Shown: positions 15,541 to 49,178 of the stretch, in pieces
Layout of the letters: each line of letters begins with the position of its first letter
Position numbering within the stretch: the first letter of the stretch is position 1
DNA from: Mesostigma viride
Lineage: Eukaryota > Streptophyta > Mesostigmatophyceae > Mesostigmatales > Mesostigmataceae
Length of the DNA: 64,000 nucleotides
Assembly: GCA_009746045.1 (NCBI GenBank)
Contig: RPFO01002272.1
Coordinates: 187,001 to 251,000, forward strand
Direction of reading: 5' to 3'
Program-made: the position numbers and the translations under genes
The notes under the pieces: generated by a model
The model's database searches: none
Told to the model about the DNA's origin: nothing
The model's input: the letters and a program-made list of their open reading frames with translations, nothing else

Positions 15541-16029
15541 TTACTCCTGCCGTTTGAGGGTAGCCTGGAGATGCGGCCTTAAGTCTGGATGGGAGCTGGT
15601 TGCCAGGTCCAGGGTGTATGACAACGTGTCGCCAACAATCTCGAATTTCCTCCGTAGTCCAGTGACAAAGGGCTGTTTAGCATGAGAAATCCTTCCAAAA
15701 TTCGTACTCTGCAACGTGATGGTAATTTTCCCATCCTTATCAACGTCACAAGAACCTTCCTCCACGCTGGTAAGACCCATTGCATGCGTTATGACAATTT
15801 CCACGCGACCTTCGGCCATTTTCCAGAAACCGGTTTCCACATGCATGCCAACGTCTTCTGTCAACTTCTTGGTCTTCTGTGTCATGATAAGAAACGGCTG
15901 GCCGGTGCTTTCAAAGGTTATGTTATCTCGGTACTTGAAGGTCGAGTCCCCAGCTCCTCGGCCTTCACCAACCCATTTCCCCACCAAAGGCCCCAGTATT
16001 TCAACGGCTCGGTGCACGGCGGGTGGCAT
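15541..16029 (-). CDS. Nitrobindin-like (THAP4-type) heme-binding beta-barrel protein
   Basis: A single 162-codon frame. It has the nitrobindin N-terminal signature LGPLVGKWVGEGRGAG, then TFKYRDNITFESTGQPFL, the TQKTKKL strand, GMHVETGFWKM, VEIVITHAMGLTSVEEG and the C-terminal HPDLRPHLQATLKR, where plant and animal relatives carry the proximal heme His. Length agrees with plant nitrobindins (about 160-170 residues). Relatives bind ferric heme and nitric oxide and isomerise peroxynitrite; no signal or transit peptide is visible. The ATG at 16029 is preceded by CTAGCAG on the coding strand, so a short upstream exon ending there cannot be excluded. It is divergent from the large gene at 17872. 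Confidence 0.85.
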   Translation of the reverse strand: MPPAVHRAVEILGPLVGKWVGEGRGAGDSTFKYRDNITFESTGQPFLIMTQKTKKLTEDVGMHVETGFWKMAEGRVEIVITHAMGLTSVEEGSCDVDKDGKITITLQSTNFGRISHAKQPFVTGLRRKFEIVGDTLSYTLDLATSSHPDLRPHLQATLKRQE

Positions 16030-16589
16030 TCTGCTAGCAAGATAGACTTGCAGACTGTTATATCCTTATCTATAAAACTGTCGGCAGACAAACCCGTTGC
16101 AGGGAGACCTTTGAGACTGAGCCAACCTGATCCGCTTCACTGCTTCCCAGCGTTGCACAGTACAACCGGTGGTTTTAACGGCAGGAATGGAATAGCCTAT
16201 GTGTAGCACTTCGTTTATATCCCTTTTGTGGTTGGTATGTGCACTCGAACTTACCTATGTGTGGAGCTTCTTGTACGCAATAATGGGGGCGCTCGCCAGT
16301 CGCCGGTGACATAACGTCGTCTAGTTCTGCCTGTTGTGACTCGTGCGCGCATGGGTGATGACGAAGCTCTTGCTTGCCCAAGGCAGGTGAAGGTTCGAAG
16401 CTCGCGCCACGCTGGCAACTGGCAAGTGTCAGTCAGTCATCACTCATCACTGACAGTCATCAGTCAAGAGTTTCTCCCACGCGGGCAAGTGGCTCCACTC
16501 AACTCAACACAGGACAAAGGTTCAGTTCAGCTCATCAGTCATCACTAATAATTAACGGATGTGGTGTCATGATGTTCAGGGCCCTCGGC

Positions 16590-16631
16590 CGTTTCCAATT
16601 CTCTGCTGCCCATGATTGTGCGGCGTGGGAC

Positions 16632-16677
<46 letters not shown>

Positions 16678-16800
16678 GAACAACATCAACAACTGTACGA
16701 CGTACAAATTAATGATACGCTGGGAGCACGCGTACGATCCTATCCGTTCCCAAATCTCTGCTGCCCATGTGCGGCGTGGGCAACAACAACAACAACAACC
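16590..16800. repeat. (CAA)n microsatellites within two diverged copies of a ~50-bp unit
   Basis: (CAA)n at about 16636-16683 and 16781-16799. Each is preceded by a related segment containing TCTCTGCTGCCCATG and GTGCGGCGTGGG, so the region looks like an old local duplication that carried the microsatellite. It lies in the ~1.8-kb divergent intergenic region, where I see no clear promoter element. Confidence 0.7.
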
Positions 16801-17871
16801 GATGGACTTATGTACACTTTTAAGTTGTAGACTCCCTGGTTCGTGACTCCACTGGAAAGCTACAACCAAATCTGAAATACAAGGATCAGCGGCTGTACAA
16901 CAAGGACGAGCGAGCCAGTGCTGTAGTTAGTTAGTTAGTTAACTACCTGTAACCGTCTGACACAAACCAGTGACCGTTCTATCTTCGGCCATCCGCCTGA
17001 TTTGGCGAGTTCAATTATGTCACGTTTACACGTTCTAAGACTTGGAAGCGTCACGCCCTCCAGGAACCGAGCCCAAGGAGATTATTGGCCAATCAGAGGA
17101 CGAAGCGCGGAGGCATAAACATTTGGCAGCTGGCTAGGTATGGCCGCCTGAGAACAGCAAGCATGGTTGCGCGGTAGCAGCCATGGTCACTGGGATTCGC
17201 TGTGCGAGTTTGCTGCCAAACTAGTCGTAAGGGCGCTGAATAGGCAATGGCACAAGGATAACAGCAAGGTATGGCTGTTTTTTAGGTTAGTTGTTGGGTT
17301 TCTTGGTACGCTGAAATTTAAATCTGCGGACCTCATTGAGATTGCTTGTTGGCGCGCAGATTTTCTTTGATGTGGATACGTCTCGAGTTCGTTTAGAAAT
17401 GCATGTCAGGTTGGATTAGAAGTAGGACCTGCCACTATATGCGAAACGGGAACTGGCACGACGCATCGGAGCCCTGTTTCTTTAATGCGATTTGTTCGGC
17501 GGAGAAACCGTTGATTAGATAGGCTGTGTGGCATATGACTACACCTCGGAAACGTTAATATGGCGATAGGCCTTTGAAATAATCCGTTGGGATTGATGAA
17601 GTTTTGCTTGTTGATGCGCTGCAAGCACCTAGGCTGGCCTGGCTGAAAGGCGCGGCGTTCCTTCCTTTAGACGTGCCCATAACGTTTCGGGCAGCTAACT
17701 TCGGTGCTTTTCTACTGCCATTTTAGCTACCATCTTCACACGCTTGAAAGAACGCTGCATGGCGGTTCGCCCCTTTTGGATCACACCACATCGCCCCGAT
17801 GGTGACTTCGTCCTAAGCTAAACTTCTGCGACTGGCCAATGCGTTTGTTTTCATTCGTGATGCAGGGCCCT

Positions 17872-40835
<22,964 letters not shown>

Positions 40836-41518
40836 GTGCCCAGCTTTCTTATGGGCTTTGCCTCCTGTGAGGGTTTATTTACAGTAGGGAACAGGCAGCT
40901 TCATGCTTGGCATGTTTCGCGCGCTCAACATCCTGTTATTATGGTTGACAGAACACGTTGGAATTTGGCGTCTATCCACGGATGTCAACCAGGGGGCATG
41001 TACCTGTTTAGTGCCCCACTATGGCATGCAGACGACAAGTGGGACATGAGCTCCTGCTGGCTTGCCGAGTGTGGGGGTGCATGGGGCACAACACAGGCCT
41101 TCATCGCAGTGCGATTATGAGCAAGAGACAGCATGTGGGCTGCGCTGGTTGTCTATTTGATATGGGGCCTACTGGCTGAATTGGCAACATGTTTTATAAA
41201 TTGGCCGTTGGTTATTATCATCGTATGTGCATGAGCTTTTGTTTAGGGCTCAGTGCTGAGTATCTCCAATGCTACTATGTTTGTGAACATAGTAAGTGTT
41301 TCACAGGGTACAATTAGATACATGTGCTCTATTTATCTCGTTGGGGTGTAAGTTTCGATACAGTGTAACTAATATCATAGTTTCTTTTTCTAATGCATAA
41401 TTTTGTTAATAAACAAAGTTTCTTAACCCGTGTTTTTTTTTTTAGAACGCGATATACTGCATTGTAAGCTATTTATAGAACACGTCATAACATCTAGGGA
41501 AAATTTTTTTTCACAGTC

Positions 41519-41599
41519 ATTAAATTAAATTAAATTAAATTATAACATGCCTCCGTGGGGAGATCATGTAGCACATATTCCATGATGGATGGGGTGGAG
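41519..41599 (-). mobile_element. LINE C 3' end, first part of a second split copy
   Basis: A (TTAAA)n tail, then hairpin 41545-41569 (ACATG, CCTCC, GTGG, GGAGA, bulged T, CATGT; one stem mismatch), then 3' UTR to ATGGGGTGGAG. The copy resumes at 43230 after the LINE B insertion. Confidence 0.8.
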
Positions 41600-43229
41600 A
41601 CGCACGATGCTGTACAAGAACAAGGGGTCGCCTGCCGACCCCGGCAACTACAGAGGGGTGTGCATTCAAAGTGCCCCCCTCAAGCTTCTTATGCGGCTCA
41701 TCCTGAACCGTCTGCGCACGGCCCTGGACGGTCACCTCAGCGAGACTCAGCACGGCTTCCGTTCAGGTCGCAACACGGTACAGGCGCTCTTCGCTACTCG
41801 CCGCCTGGTGGAGGAACTGCAACGCCTTCAGCCTGGTGAGTCCCCTTTGCACCTTGTGCTGGTGGACTTCATCAAAGCCTTCGATTCGGTTTTCTGGCCT
41901 GCGCTTTGGGACATCCTCGAGTTGTTCCGGATCCCCCGCCCCCTGATTGCTGTCATCCGCAACCTGTATGAAGGGTCCACCACTTCGGTGCGCACTTCTT
42001 ACGGGACCACGCCCCCATGCCCTTTACAGAAGGGTGTGTGGCAGGGCTGCGTGCTGTCGCCCTACCTGTTCATTATTGTTGTCGAATACGTAATGATTCA
42101 GGCGCGCAAGCGATTTGCCCGCATCGTGGGCAGGGAACCAGGAGTGCAGGTTGCTAACAAATTCTGGCATGGCGGTGCGGACACGGAGATTCGGCTAGCA
42201 GACATCATTTACGCAGACGACACCACCCTCTTCGAGGACACTGAGCACGTGCAGACATGGCTTGACTGCCTGGCTCTCGAGGCCCGTGCAGTGGGGCTTG
42301 AGGTCAGCAAGAAGACAGAGGCCCTGGCGGTTGGGCTCACCAACTCAGCGCCGCCCCTCTATCTCCTAGACGGCTCTCGAGTCCTGTATCGGGACCGCGT
42401 TAAGCTGCTGGGCAGCCTGCTCCCCAGCTGCGAGGTTGATGTGGACCGTCGCATCTCCCTCGCCTGGCACGCTTTACGTCAGTACCGGGCCCTGTGGCGC
42501 AAGCCCCTGGGCAAGATCGAGAAACAGGACCTGTTCAAGGTCCTCGTCCTTCCTGTTCTCACGTATGGCGCCGAGACGTGGACCCTCACCGCCGACCTGG
42601 CCCGCAAGCTGGATGGCGCGGTCACCAGCATGCTGCGTTCCATTTTCAGAGTAGGATATGCTGCTCACGTCCGCAATGAGGACCTGTACCAGGGCATGCC
42701 CTATATCACCAGCACCATTAAGCAACGCCGCCTGCAGCTTGTAGGGCACCTAGCTCGCACCAATCAGGTAGACACCTCACGTGGCCCCCCCGCAGGACTG
42801 CGACCAGCCCAGCCTGGCCGGCACCTCCTGACGTGGGCTGGGCCTAGTGATGTTAGACGCCGCAAGGCCCGCACCTTCAAGGAACAGCTAGTAGAGGACA
42901 TGGGGGGCCTCGGCCTCTCCGTGATTTGGAAGAAGATGATGGACAAGGCCAAGTGGGCCCAGGTCATAGAGGACAATGAGCCCCCCCCAGTGGGGAAGCG
43001 CCCGCGTGTGCAATCCCGCGGGAGACACGCCAGATAGCTCCCCCTCGGGCAGCGTGCGGCTGCCTAGATAGATGTTGTAGTTAGAATGCTGTTAGATAGA
43101 TGTAGTATGTAGCCAATGTAGATAGATTAGACCGGTAGCTAGGAATGTTTGCACCCATCCATCCATCCATCGGGGTTAATGCTCCGTGACTCCCCAACGG
43201 GAGCACGAGTCTAATTAATTAATTAATTA
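41600..43229 (+). mobile_element. LINE B, 5'-truncated insertion into LINE C
   Basis: Bounded by ATGGGGTGGAG at 41589-41599 and 43230-43240 (the first A of the right copy may belong to the tail). It contains an RT gene without endonuclease, a 3' UTR, hairpin 43185-43207 (CGTG, bulged A, CTCCC, CAAC, GGGAG, CACG) and an (AATT)n tail. The 5' end lies inside the RT domain, as expected from incomplete reverse transcription. Confidence 0.88.
41601..43037 (+). CDS. LINE B reverse transcriptase, 5'-truncated, otherwise open
   Basis: An open frame of about 478 codons. The first codons of the longer frame (from 41589) come from the LINE C flank, so no real start codon is present. RT motifs in order: MLYKNKGSPADPGNYRGVC, VDFIKAFDSVFWPALW (motif A Asp), GVWQGCVLSPYLFI, and IIYADDTTLF with the catalytic YADD at 42210-42221. 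The thumb/connection block LLGSLLPSCEVDVDRRIS, LTYGAETWTLT, RRLQLVGHLARTNQVDTSR and a basic C-terminus (PVGKRPRVQSRGRHAR) follow. The YGAEtW and GHLaR motifs are typical of RTE/Jockey-type LINEs. Lack of frameshifts indicates recent insertion. Confidence 0.88.
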   Translation, partial: RTMLYKNKGSPADPGNYRGVCIQSAPLKLLMRLILNRLRTALDGHLSETQHGFRSGRNTVQALFATRRLVEELQRLQPGESPLHLVLVDFIKAFDSVFWPALWDILELFRIPRPLIAVIRNLYEGSTTSVRTSYGTTPPCPLQKGVWQGCVLSPYLFIIVVEYVMIQARKRFARIVGREPGVQVANKFWHGGADTEIRLADIIYADDTTLFEDTEHVQTWLDCLALEARAVGLEVSKKTEALAVGLTNSAPPLYLLDGSRVLYRDRVKLLGSLLPSCEVDVDRRISLAWHALRQYRALWRKPLGKIEKQDLFKVLVLPVLTYGAETWTLTADLARKLDGAVTSMLRSIFRVGYAAHVRNEDLYQGMPYITSTIKQRRLQLVGHLARTNQVDTSRGPPAGLRPAQPGRHLLTWAGPSDVRRRKARTFKEQLVEDMGGLGLSVIWKKMMDKAKWAQVIEDNEPPPVGKRPRVQSRGRHAR

Positions 43230-43432
43230 ATGGGGTGGAGGAAGCCGCGTGATCGAACTATCCTAACTCTAAGCTATCTAGTCTAGAAAATCTTAATTAC
43301 ACTACTCATCAAAACGCCTCCTCCGCTTGGGGGGAGGGGGCTTGCCCACAGGGTCGGGCGTGTGAGCCTTGACAATCTTCTTCCACCGCGTCTTGTCCTG
43401 CATGGCAGTCCAAAGACGAGAGAGAGAGTGGA
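43230..43432 (-). mobile_element. LINE C second split copy, continuation
   Basis: Resumes after LINE B with TGGGGTGGAGGAAGCCGCG, carries the antisense of the RT C-terminus and ends at GAGAGAGTGGA (43422-43432), where the next LINE C copy begins with its tail. The expected continuation (TGCGGTGCTC...) of this copy is not found in the window. Confidence 0.75.
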
Positions 43433-43698
43433 TTAAATTAAATTAAATTAAATTATAACATGCCTCCGTGGGGAGGTCATGTAGCACATATTTCATGATG
43501 GATGGGGTGGAGGAAGCCGCGTGATCGAACGATCCTAATTCTATCTAGAAAATCCTAACTACACTACTCATCAAAACGCCTCCTCCGCTTGGGGGGAGGT
43601 GGCTTGCCCACAGGGTCGGGCGTGTGCGCCTTGACAATCTTCTTCCACCTCGTCTTGTCCTGCATGGCAGTCCAAATTAAGACGGGAGAGAGAGTGGA

Positions 43699-43868
43699 TT
43701 AATTAATTAATTAATTATCAACATTGAACTCCGTTGGGAGTAGATGTAGCACATATGTATAGCCCTGAGAAGGGGCATATGGCTTTTAATACATTCTAGG
43801 CTACTTCATGCAAGGGTGGGAATGTAAGCTACCCCTGCTCTAGGTGCACCAGGGCACCCGCACCCTCT
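43699..43868 (-). mobile_element. Family A 3'-end insertion in LINE C
   Basis: 170 bp: tail, hairpin (ACTCC GTTG GGAGT at 43728-43741) and part of the 3' UTR. Flanked by GAGAGTGGA at 43690-43698 and 43869-43877. The flanking LINE C protein reads HRIHS across the joined site, as in the uninterrupted copy at 56547-57287. Confidence 0.88.
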
Positions 43869-45814
43869 GAGAGTGGATGCGGTGCTCAAACTGGGCTGGG
43901 ACCACTAGGTCGTCCAGCAACATCTGAACGTAGTTCGTGACAGGTTTCCCTACCCTTTTGGGAATGTCCTCGGGGCCAGGCCAGGTCAGAATGTGCCGCC
44001 CTGGCTGTCCAAGCCGCTGGGGGCCGGCCAGACCAAGGGTGGTGTCGACCTGGCTGGTGCGGGCAAGGTGTCCTACAAATGCTATCCAACGCTGCCTAAT
44101 CTCGTCCGAAATACGAGGCATGCCATGATACAAAAGACTCTGATGACGGACGCTTGCAAAACCCTACGTACGTTAAGGACCTGTCGGAGCATCCTGTAAA
44201 CCGTGCCGTCTAGCCTAGCTGCCAGTTTGGGTGGGATTGTCCACGCCTCGGCGCCATACGTGAGCACCGTGAGGACGAGGACCTTGAAGAGCATGCGCTT
44301 GCGGTGTTCGCCCAGGCCCTTGGAGCGCCAGTAGGTGTTGAGCGAACGGAGCCTAGCCCAGGCCAGGCCAATGCGGCCGGTGTCCACATCGTCGGCAGTG
44401 TCAGGAAGCCAGCTCCCGGCCCAACAGCTTGAAGCAGTCGCGGAACGGGACCTCCGTCCCGTCGAGCAGGCGCGGCAGCGGTGGCCGGTGTACTGGAGGC
44501 CCCAATCACCATCGCCTCGGTTTTGACACTAATCTCCAACCCCACCGCCCGCGCCTCCAGGCCCAGACAGTCCAGCCAGGTCTGAATGTGCTCGGGACTC
44601 TCGATGAGGGTGGTGTCATCCGCATAAATCAGGTCGGCAAGGCGGTAACCAGGTCTAACCCCGCCGTGCTCTTTCACGTTAAGGATGTCCAAGCCTGGCT
44701 CGAACCCCTTAAGAGCAGTAAAGAGCTCACGTGCCCGGCGCATGACGTGATCCACGACAATAATGAACAGGTATGCATGGGGACAGGACACAACCTTGCC
44801 ACACCCCGTGGTCAGAAGGGGGAATGGTGGGGTGGTGCCTTCCGCAGTCCGCACTACTGCCTGTGAGCCCTCATACAGTCGGCGAATGGCATGCAGCAAT
44901 AAACGCAGGTGGCACCCGATCCAGAGCTAGGATGGCCCAAAGAGCCTCCCAGAGAACCGTGTCAAAGGCCTTGATATAGTCAACAAAAATGAAGACCAGC
45001 GGCAAACTGTCAGGGGGAAGGCGACACACCTCCTCCATCAACCGGCGCGCGACAAACACAGCCATGACAGTGTTACGACCACGACGGAAGGCCATCTGAG
45101 ACTCACCCAGGTGTGGGTCCAGCGCGGCGCGGAGCCTGTGCAGCATCATGCGCATGAAGACCTTCAGCGCGGCGCTCTGGAGGCAGACACCCCGGTAGTT
45201 ACCGGGGTCAGCAGCAGAGCCCTTCTTGTACAGCATGACGCGGATGGCCGTCTGCCACTCAGCAGGCGGAGGCTCGTCAGAGAGCAGGACACGGTTGCAG
45301 AACGCCAGCAGAAGATCCCTAACCGCCGGATCAGGGGTCTTCAGCAGCTCAGCAGAAAGGTGGTCGGCACCAACAGCCGCATCGTACCGCAGGCGAGCAA
45401 GGGCGCCGTCCAATTCCTTCAAAGTGAAGGGGGGGACGACGTCGTCAGTGGCAAGGCAGCCCTCCTACAAGGCGGGGACTTGGTAGTCCGCGGCCGAGGA
45501 GGGGGGCGCTGGCGGCGGCGGGGGTCCGGCGACCCCGAGGCGGGCGGCCGTCTCGGGGTGAAGCGGCGGGGGGGGGGCGCGAGCCCCACCGGTCAAGGAA
45601 ATTACATTGTGGGCCAACCAGCGGTCCTAGGCTGACCGGCGCCGTGCCGTCCCCCGTGTGCTCCACCGGGGCCGCGCTGCCGCCGGCCGCTCAGCCGGTC
45701 GAGGTGGTACCACATGTCCTAGCTTGCCCTGGCTGGTTGCGAGCCTGGCAGGCCTTGGCATCCGCGATGCACTGGGCCGCCTCCGCGTCCTGAGCATGAT
45801 CGTAGGCCTCCACG
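43869..45814 (-). pseudogene. LINE C reverse transcriptase and linker, frameshifted
   Basis: Frames 45422-44871, 44899-44210, 44387-44082 and 44133-43840 together give RT: MLYKKGSAADPGNYRGVCLQ, VDYIKAFDTVLWEALW, then LIYADDTTLIESPEHIQ (YADD), LTYGAEAWT and RWIAFVGHLART. Upstream a helical, Ala/Gln-rich linker (LVEAYDHAQDAEAAQC) reaches 45814. At least two frameshifts. Closest relative in the window is LINE B, which shares every motif. Confidence 0.82.
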
Positions 45815-45825
45815 AGGGCGGCCTT

Positions 45826-47023
45826 AATTAATTAATTAATTAAACACGTGCTCCCGTAACTTGGGGAGTCACGGAGCACCGAAGTGCTTGTAATCCCTGT
45901 GTGTGCACTACAGGAGAAAGGGAAGAGACCCCCAGTCTCCTTCATGCCAAAGGCATGCCACAGCTGCATTCGGGCGCGCTATTGCTAAACGGACACGCTA
46001 ACGATCCGGCAAACTGTGGGTGCAATAAGACCCATGTAAGCGTAGCATAACAAGAAGTATAGCGTGGGCAAGTAATCTGAACATAGCCAGGGCGTAGCAT
46101 GGCTAGCTGTACTAGGACTAGGCTAAGGCTATGGTTGGTTGTGTACCGTGCGTTGGTGGAACGTGACTAGGTATGTTGGCACAGCTAGGCAAACATTCTA
46201 GGCATGGCTGCCTTAGCGGCAGTGACTCCAATGGTTACAAGCTATAGGGCTATTGCTGTTCTAGCCCGCTGGGGGCGTCCACATCTTGTGGTTGATCATC
46301 AGGTCCCCGCCCCTCCAGTACACCTTGGGCTTCTTCCGGGGTCCTGCTTATGGCGGAGGTATTCCGGCCACAGGTCGCGTCGCTGCTGTTGCTGAGCGGG
46401 GGTCAGGTCGTCATCCAGCGTCCAGGTGAGGTCGTGCAACCTCTTGCGACGAGAGAGGAACCGCTGCTTATCCTCAGGGGAGGGGAAGGTGAGCAGGACT
46501 GGTGGGGGACTGAGCCGCCTTGTCCCGTGCGTGGGGAAGGCGGTGGCACCCACGCAGTTCTACCTCACCTACCAGGCCCATGAGGGTAAGAAGCTGGTTC
46601 TTGAGCTCGTCGGCAAGAGAGGTTGACGTCTCACCTGGCTTCTGGGGGAAGCGACGTAGCACCACTCGGCACTCGCGGCGAGCGCGGTCGGTTGCTGGGC
46701 CTGGCGGTGGTCCTCCACTGAGCTCCTGGAGCTTTGTGGCAATGGCGTCGGTGGTGGAGGCGGTCGCTGACCGCAGCAGGTCCGCGTAGGAGAGCGGCGG
46801 GAGGTCGCCAGCATCCTGCCGGGGTGGCTGGGATGCAATGGTGGCCGTCTGCTCCGCTATCTTGGGGACCTGTGTGGCCAGGGCCTCGGTGTGGGCGGTG
46901 ATGGCCTCAAGCTTCTTCAGGAGCACGCCACACTTGCCCTCCACCTGGTTAAGGCGAGAGACAAGTGCAGCATGCGTTTCCGAAGCCTGCGCCGTGGTGT
47001 GTAGCGCCGTGAACTGGGGTTGT
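45826..47023 (-). mobile_element. Family D ORF1-only element inserted into LINE C
   Basis: 1,198 bp bounded by AGGGCGGCCTT at 45815-45825 and 47024-47034. Minus orientation: a 5'-truncated ORF1-like gene (47023 to about 46255), about 380 bp of 3' UTR, hairpin 45847-45873 (CGTG, CTCCC, enlarged 8-nt loop, GGGAG, bulged T, CACG) and an (AATT)n tail. The ORF1 has a coiled-coil-like part (VSRLNQVEGKCGVLLKKLE), then ADLLRSATAS and the block TWTLDDDLTPAQQQQRRDLW with EYLRHK, related to family A ORF1. One frameshift near 46480. No RT. Confidence 0.85.
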
Positions 47024-47034
47024 AGGGCGGCCTT

Positions 47035-47963
47035 GAGCACTGGTTTCTGCAGCGGGTCCCGGTTACGCTTGAGACGGTGCCGGGCGGCCAAGACCTTGGG
47101 GTCCTGGCGGTACGGAGCGGGCCGGGGCGGCGGCGGGGCATGACCGGCAGGTGCCGGGCCGCCAGCAACGGGGCACGGGCCGCCGGAAGCCCGCAAAAAT
47201 GGCGGCGTTGGGGGCACCCTTGTCCAGCTCGTCGACGTCCGCCCGGGCGTCCAGGGCCGACAGGTACTCCCGTCGGCATCGGTTCCGCTCGTGCTCGGCG
47301 TCCGTCCAGTCCTCAGGATCTCCCCTGACCGGGCGTAGAGCAGACCAGTCAGGGCGGACCACTGGGACGCGGCGCGCGGGGACGTGGAACCGGAGCCGAA
47401 GGGTCGCGCGCACCAACCGGTGCCGGTCAGAGCACACCGTGCCCAGGCGTGTCAAACACTCGGTTGTCCAGAACCGAGGTGCACCTGGGCTGCCGTACCA
47501 CCACGTAGTCCAAACAGGCCTGACGGCCGTTAGGGCCACGGAAAGTGACCAAGTCCTGTGAGGGACGTTGGAAGTAGCAGTTGACAGCAACCATCCCGCT
47601 ATCCCACAAAAAGGCAGAAAACAGGGGAGTGTTGTTGTTAGCTTCCGTCGGTCAGCAGGCGCAAAGCGACTGCCAGCAGTGCCCACGGGGAGCGTGGCAT
47701 TGGCGTCGAGCAGCATAACCAAAAAGTGGCGGGCCGGAGTGACCCCCTCAAGGCTATGCAAAGACTCGAAGAACTCCTGGCGCTCCGACTCAGGTAGACC
47801 ACTATGCATGGGGTGCATAGCCCACCCCCACCGTGAGGTGGTGCTTAGACCGCCCCTCGACGGAGGTGAAATGTGCTACCATAATAAGGCGTGGTGTTAG
47901 AAACTTAAGCGTACTGAGGCTAGCAACTGCCAACGGCGAGCACAAAAGACCAACACCACCTTG
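47035..47963 (-). pseudogene. LINE C endonuclease, C-terminal part, and linker
   Basis: Minus-strand reading: GGVGLLCSPLA, MVAHFTSVEGRSKHHLTVG, VGYAPHSGLPESERQEFFE, LLDANATLPVG, AVNCYFQRPSQDLVTFRG, ACLDYVVVR, then SDRHRLVRATLRLRF. DANA, the LDYV strand and the SDH-like His are apurinic/apyrimidinic-type (EEP) endonuclease motifs of LINEs that nick target DNA. At least two frameshifts. It continues into the helical linker KRNRDPLQKPVLKAAL, which is cut by the family D insertion. Confidence 0.75.
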
Positions 47964-47997
47964 TGTCCAAAAACCAAATGTCCTCATTTGAGGACAT

Positions 47998-48619
47998 AGT
48001 CCTTGCAAACCTCTATCTATACACTTATGAGCTTGCATTCATGGAGAATCTCATTGCCTCAAACGATGATGTTCTCATCAGGCGTTTTATCCATACATGT
48101 CGATACATTGATGATGTCATCGCTTTCGACAACCCTGATTTCGCAACCCATTTGTATATCACCGCTGGTCTGCCTGGCATCTACCCGCAAGCGTCCCTCA
48201 CATTAAAGCTCACGTCGGAGGATACTCATTGCAATTACCTCGATCTTAACATTACCCATAACAAGAAGGGCTGGCGTACGGCTGTCTATGATAAGCGCAA
48301 GGATCCTAAATACCAGCAAATTCCTTTTATTCGTTACCCCGATATTCACAGTCTCCTTTCCCACACAGCAAAATATGGTGTTGTTCTTTCTCAGTTACAT
48401 CGTTTTTCCCGTCTTTGTTCTTATCGTGTTGATTTCATCACGACTCTTGTTGAGCTCTTGCAGCGTTTATTGGTCAAAGACTATGACCGAGCCATTATGC
48501 TCCGTCAAGTCCGATGTTTTTTGCAACGTCACCCACATCTGTTCGGTGCTGTCCCTTGGCACAAGCTCTACAAACAGGTCGTGGACCGGCTGGATCGCAT
48601 AGTATCTCCGCACATCTGA
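47998..48619 (+). pseudogene. YIDD-type reverse transcriptase, N-terminally truncated
   Basis: The frame gives LANLYLYTYELAFMENLI, CRYIDDVIAF (catalytic YIDD at 48103-48114), NYLDLNITHNKKGW, AVYDKRKDPKYQQIPFIRYP, VVLSQLHRFSRLCSYRVDF and a C-terminus at 48617-48619. The 'YDKR...F-P...SQL.R..R.C......F' pattern occurs in a group of RT-containing proteins in protists and invertebrates, unlike the YADD LINEs here. Affiliation (Penelope-like, DIRS-like or other) is not decidable by eye. The first RT motifs are missing; the frame begins directly at the palindrome of the enclosing element. Confidence 0.65.
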
Positions 48620-49178
48620 ACCCTGTGATGCCAGATCTCCTTTGCGGCCGTTCCGAGCTTGGCACTGGATTCGTTGTCCACATCGTCGCGTCGCTGCCGC
48701 AACACGATGTTTTCTGGCATCCGCGGGCTTTTGGTTCCCGCCGCACATTTGAAAGTGCTGTCCTCCGGCTTTTTGCCTTTGCACCGTGTGCAGTTCTTGG
48801 ACGTTTGGAATCATGGCATGGCTAACGTGATGACTGACTAGCTAGACCTTTTCAGTGGTTTTCCATTTGCGGGTATTTCCTCGTAAATGGTGGGAGAGCG
48901 ATCGCAGCAACTGGTGCTCACCACTAGACACTCCCGGCCAGCTAGGCTAGAAACACACGCCCTGATCAAGCATGCTGTTTCCGGCCCCACCGTCTAGGTC
49001 ATCTAGTCGCTCCACACGTAAGCCAGCCATAATTTCAATGCACAAGGATACACATTTCCATCACCATTCATCTTCATCATCCTGAACGACTCGAAAACGC
49101 GGAAAAGATAACGGCAGGCTCGAGCTACCATGGTCCGGATTCTCCCGATTTCTGGCCTGCGCTGGTTGTCTCTTTGAT
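48620..49178 (+). repeat. 3' region of the YIDD-RT element
   Basis: About 560 bp shared with 12335-12895 at near identity, and in part with 13208-13381 and, reversed, with 63747-64000. All end in GGTTGTCT(C/T)TTTGATA or a close variant, which defines the 3' terminus. Between 49179 and 50919 no gene or repeat is recognised; an open frame at 49522-50052 has no features. Confidence 0.8.
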
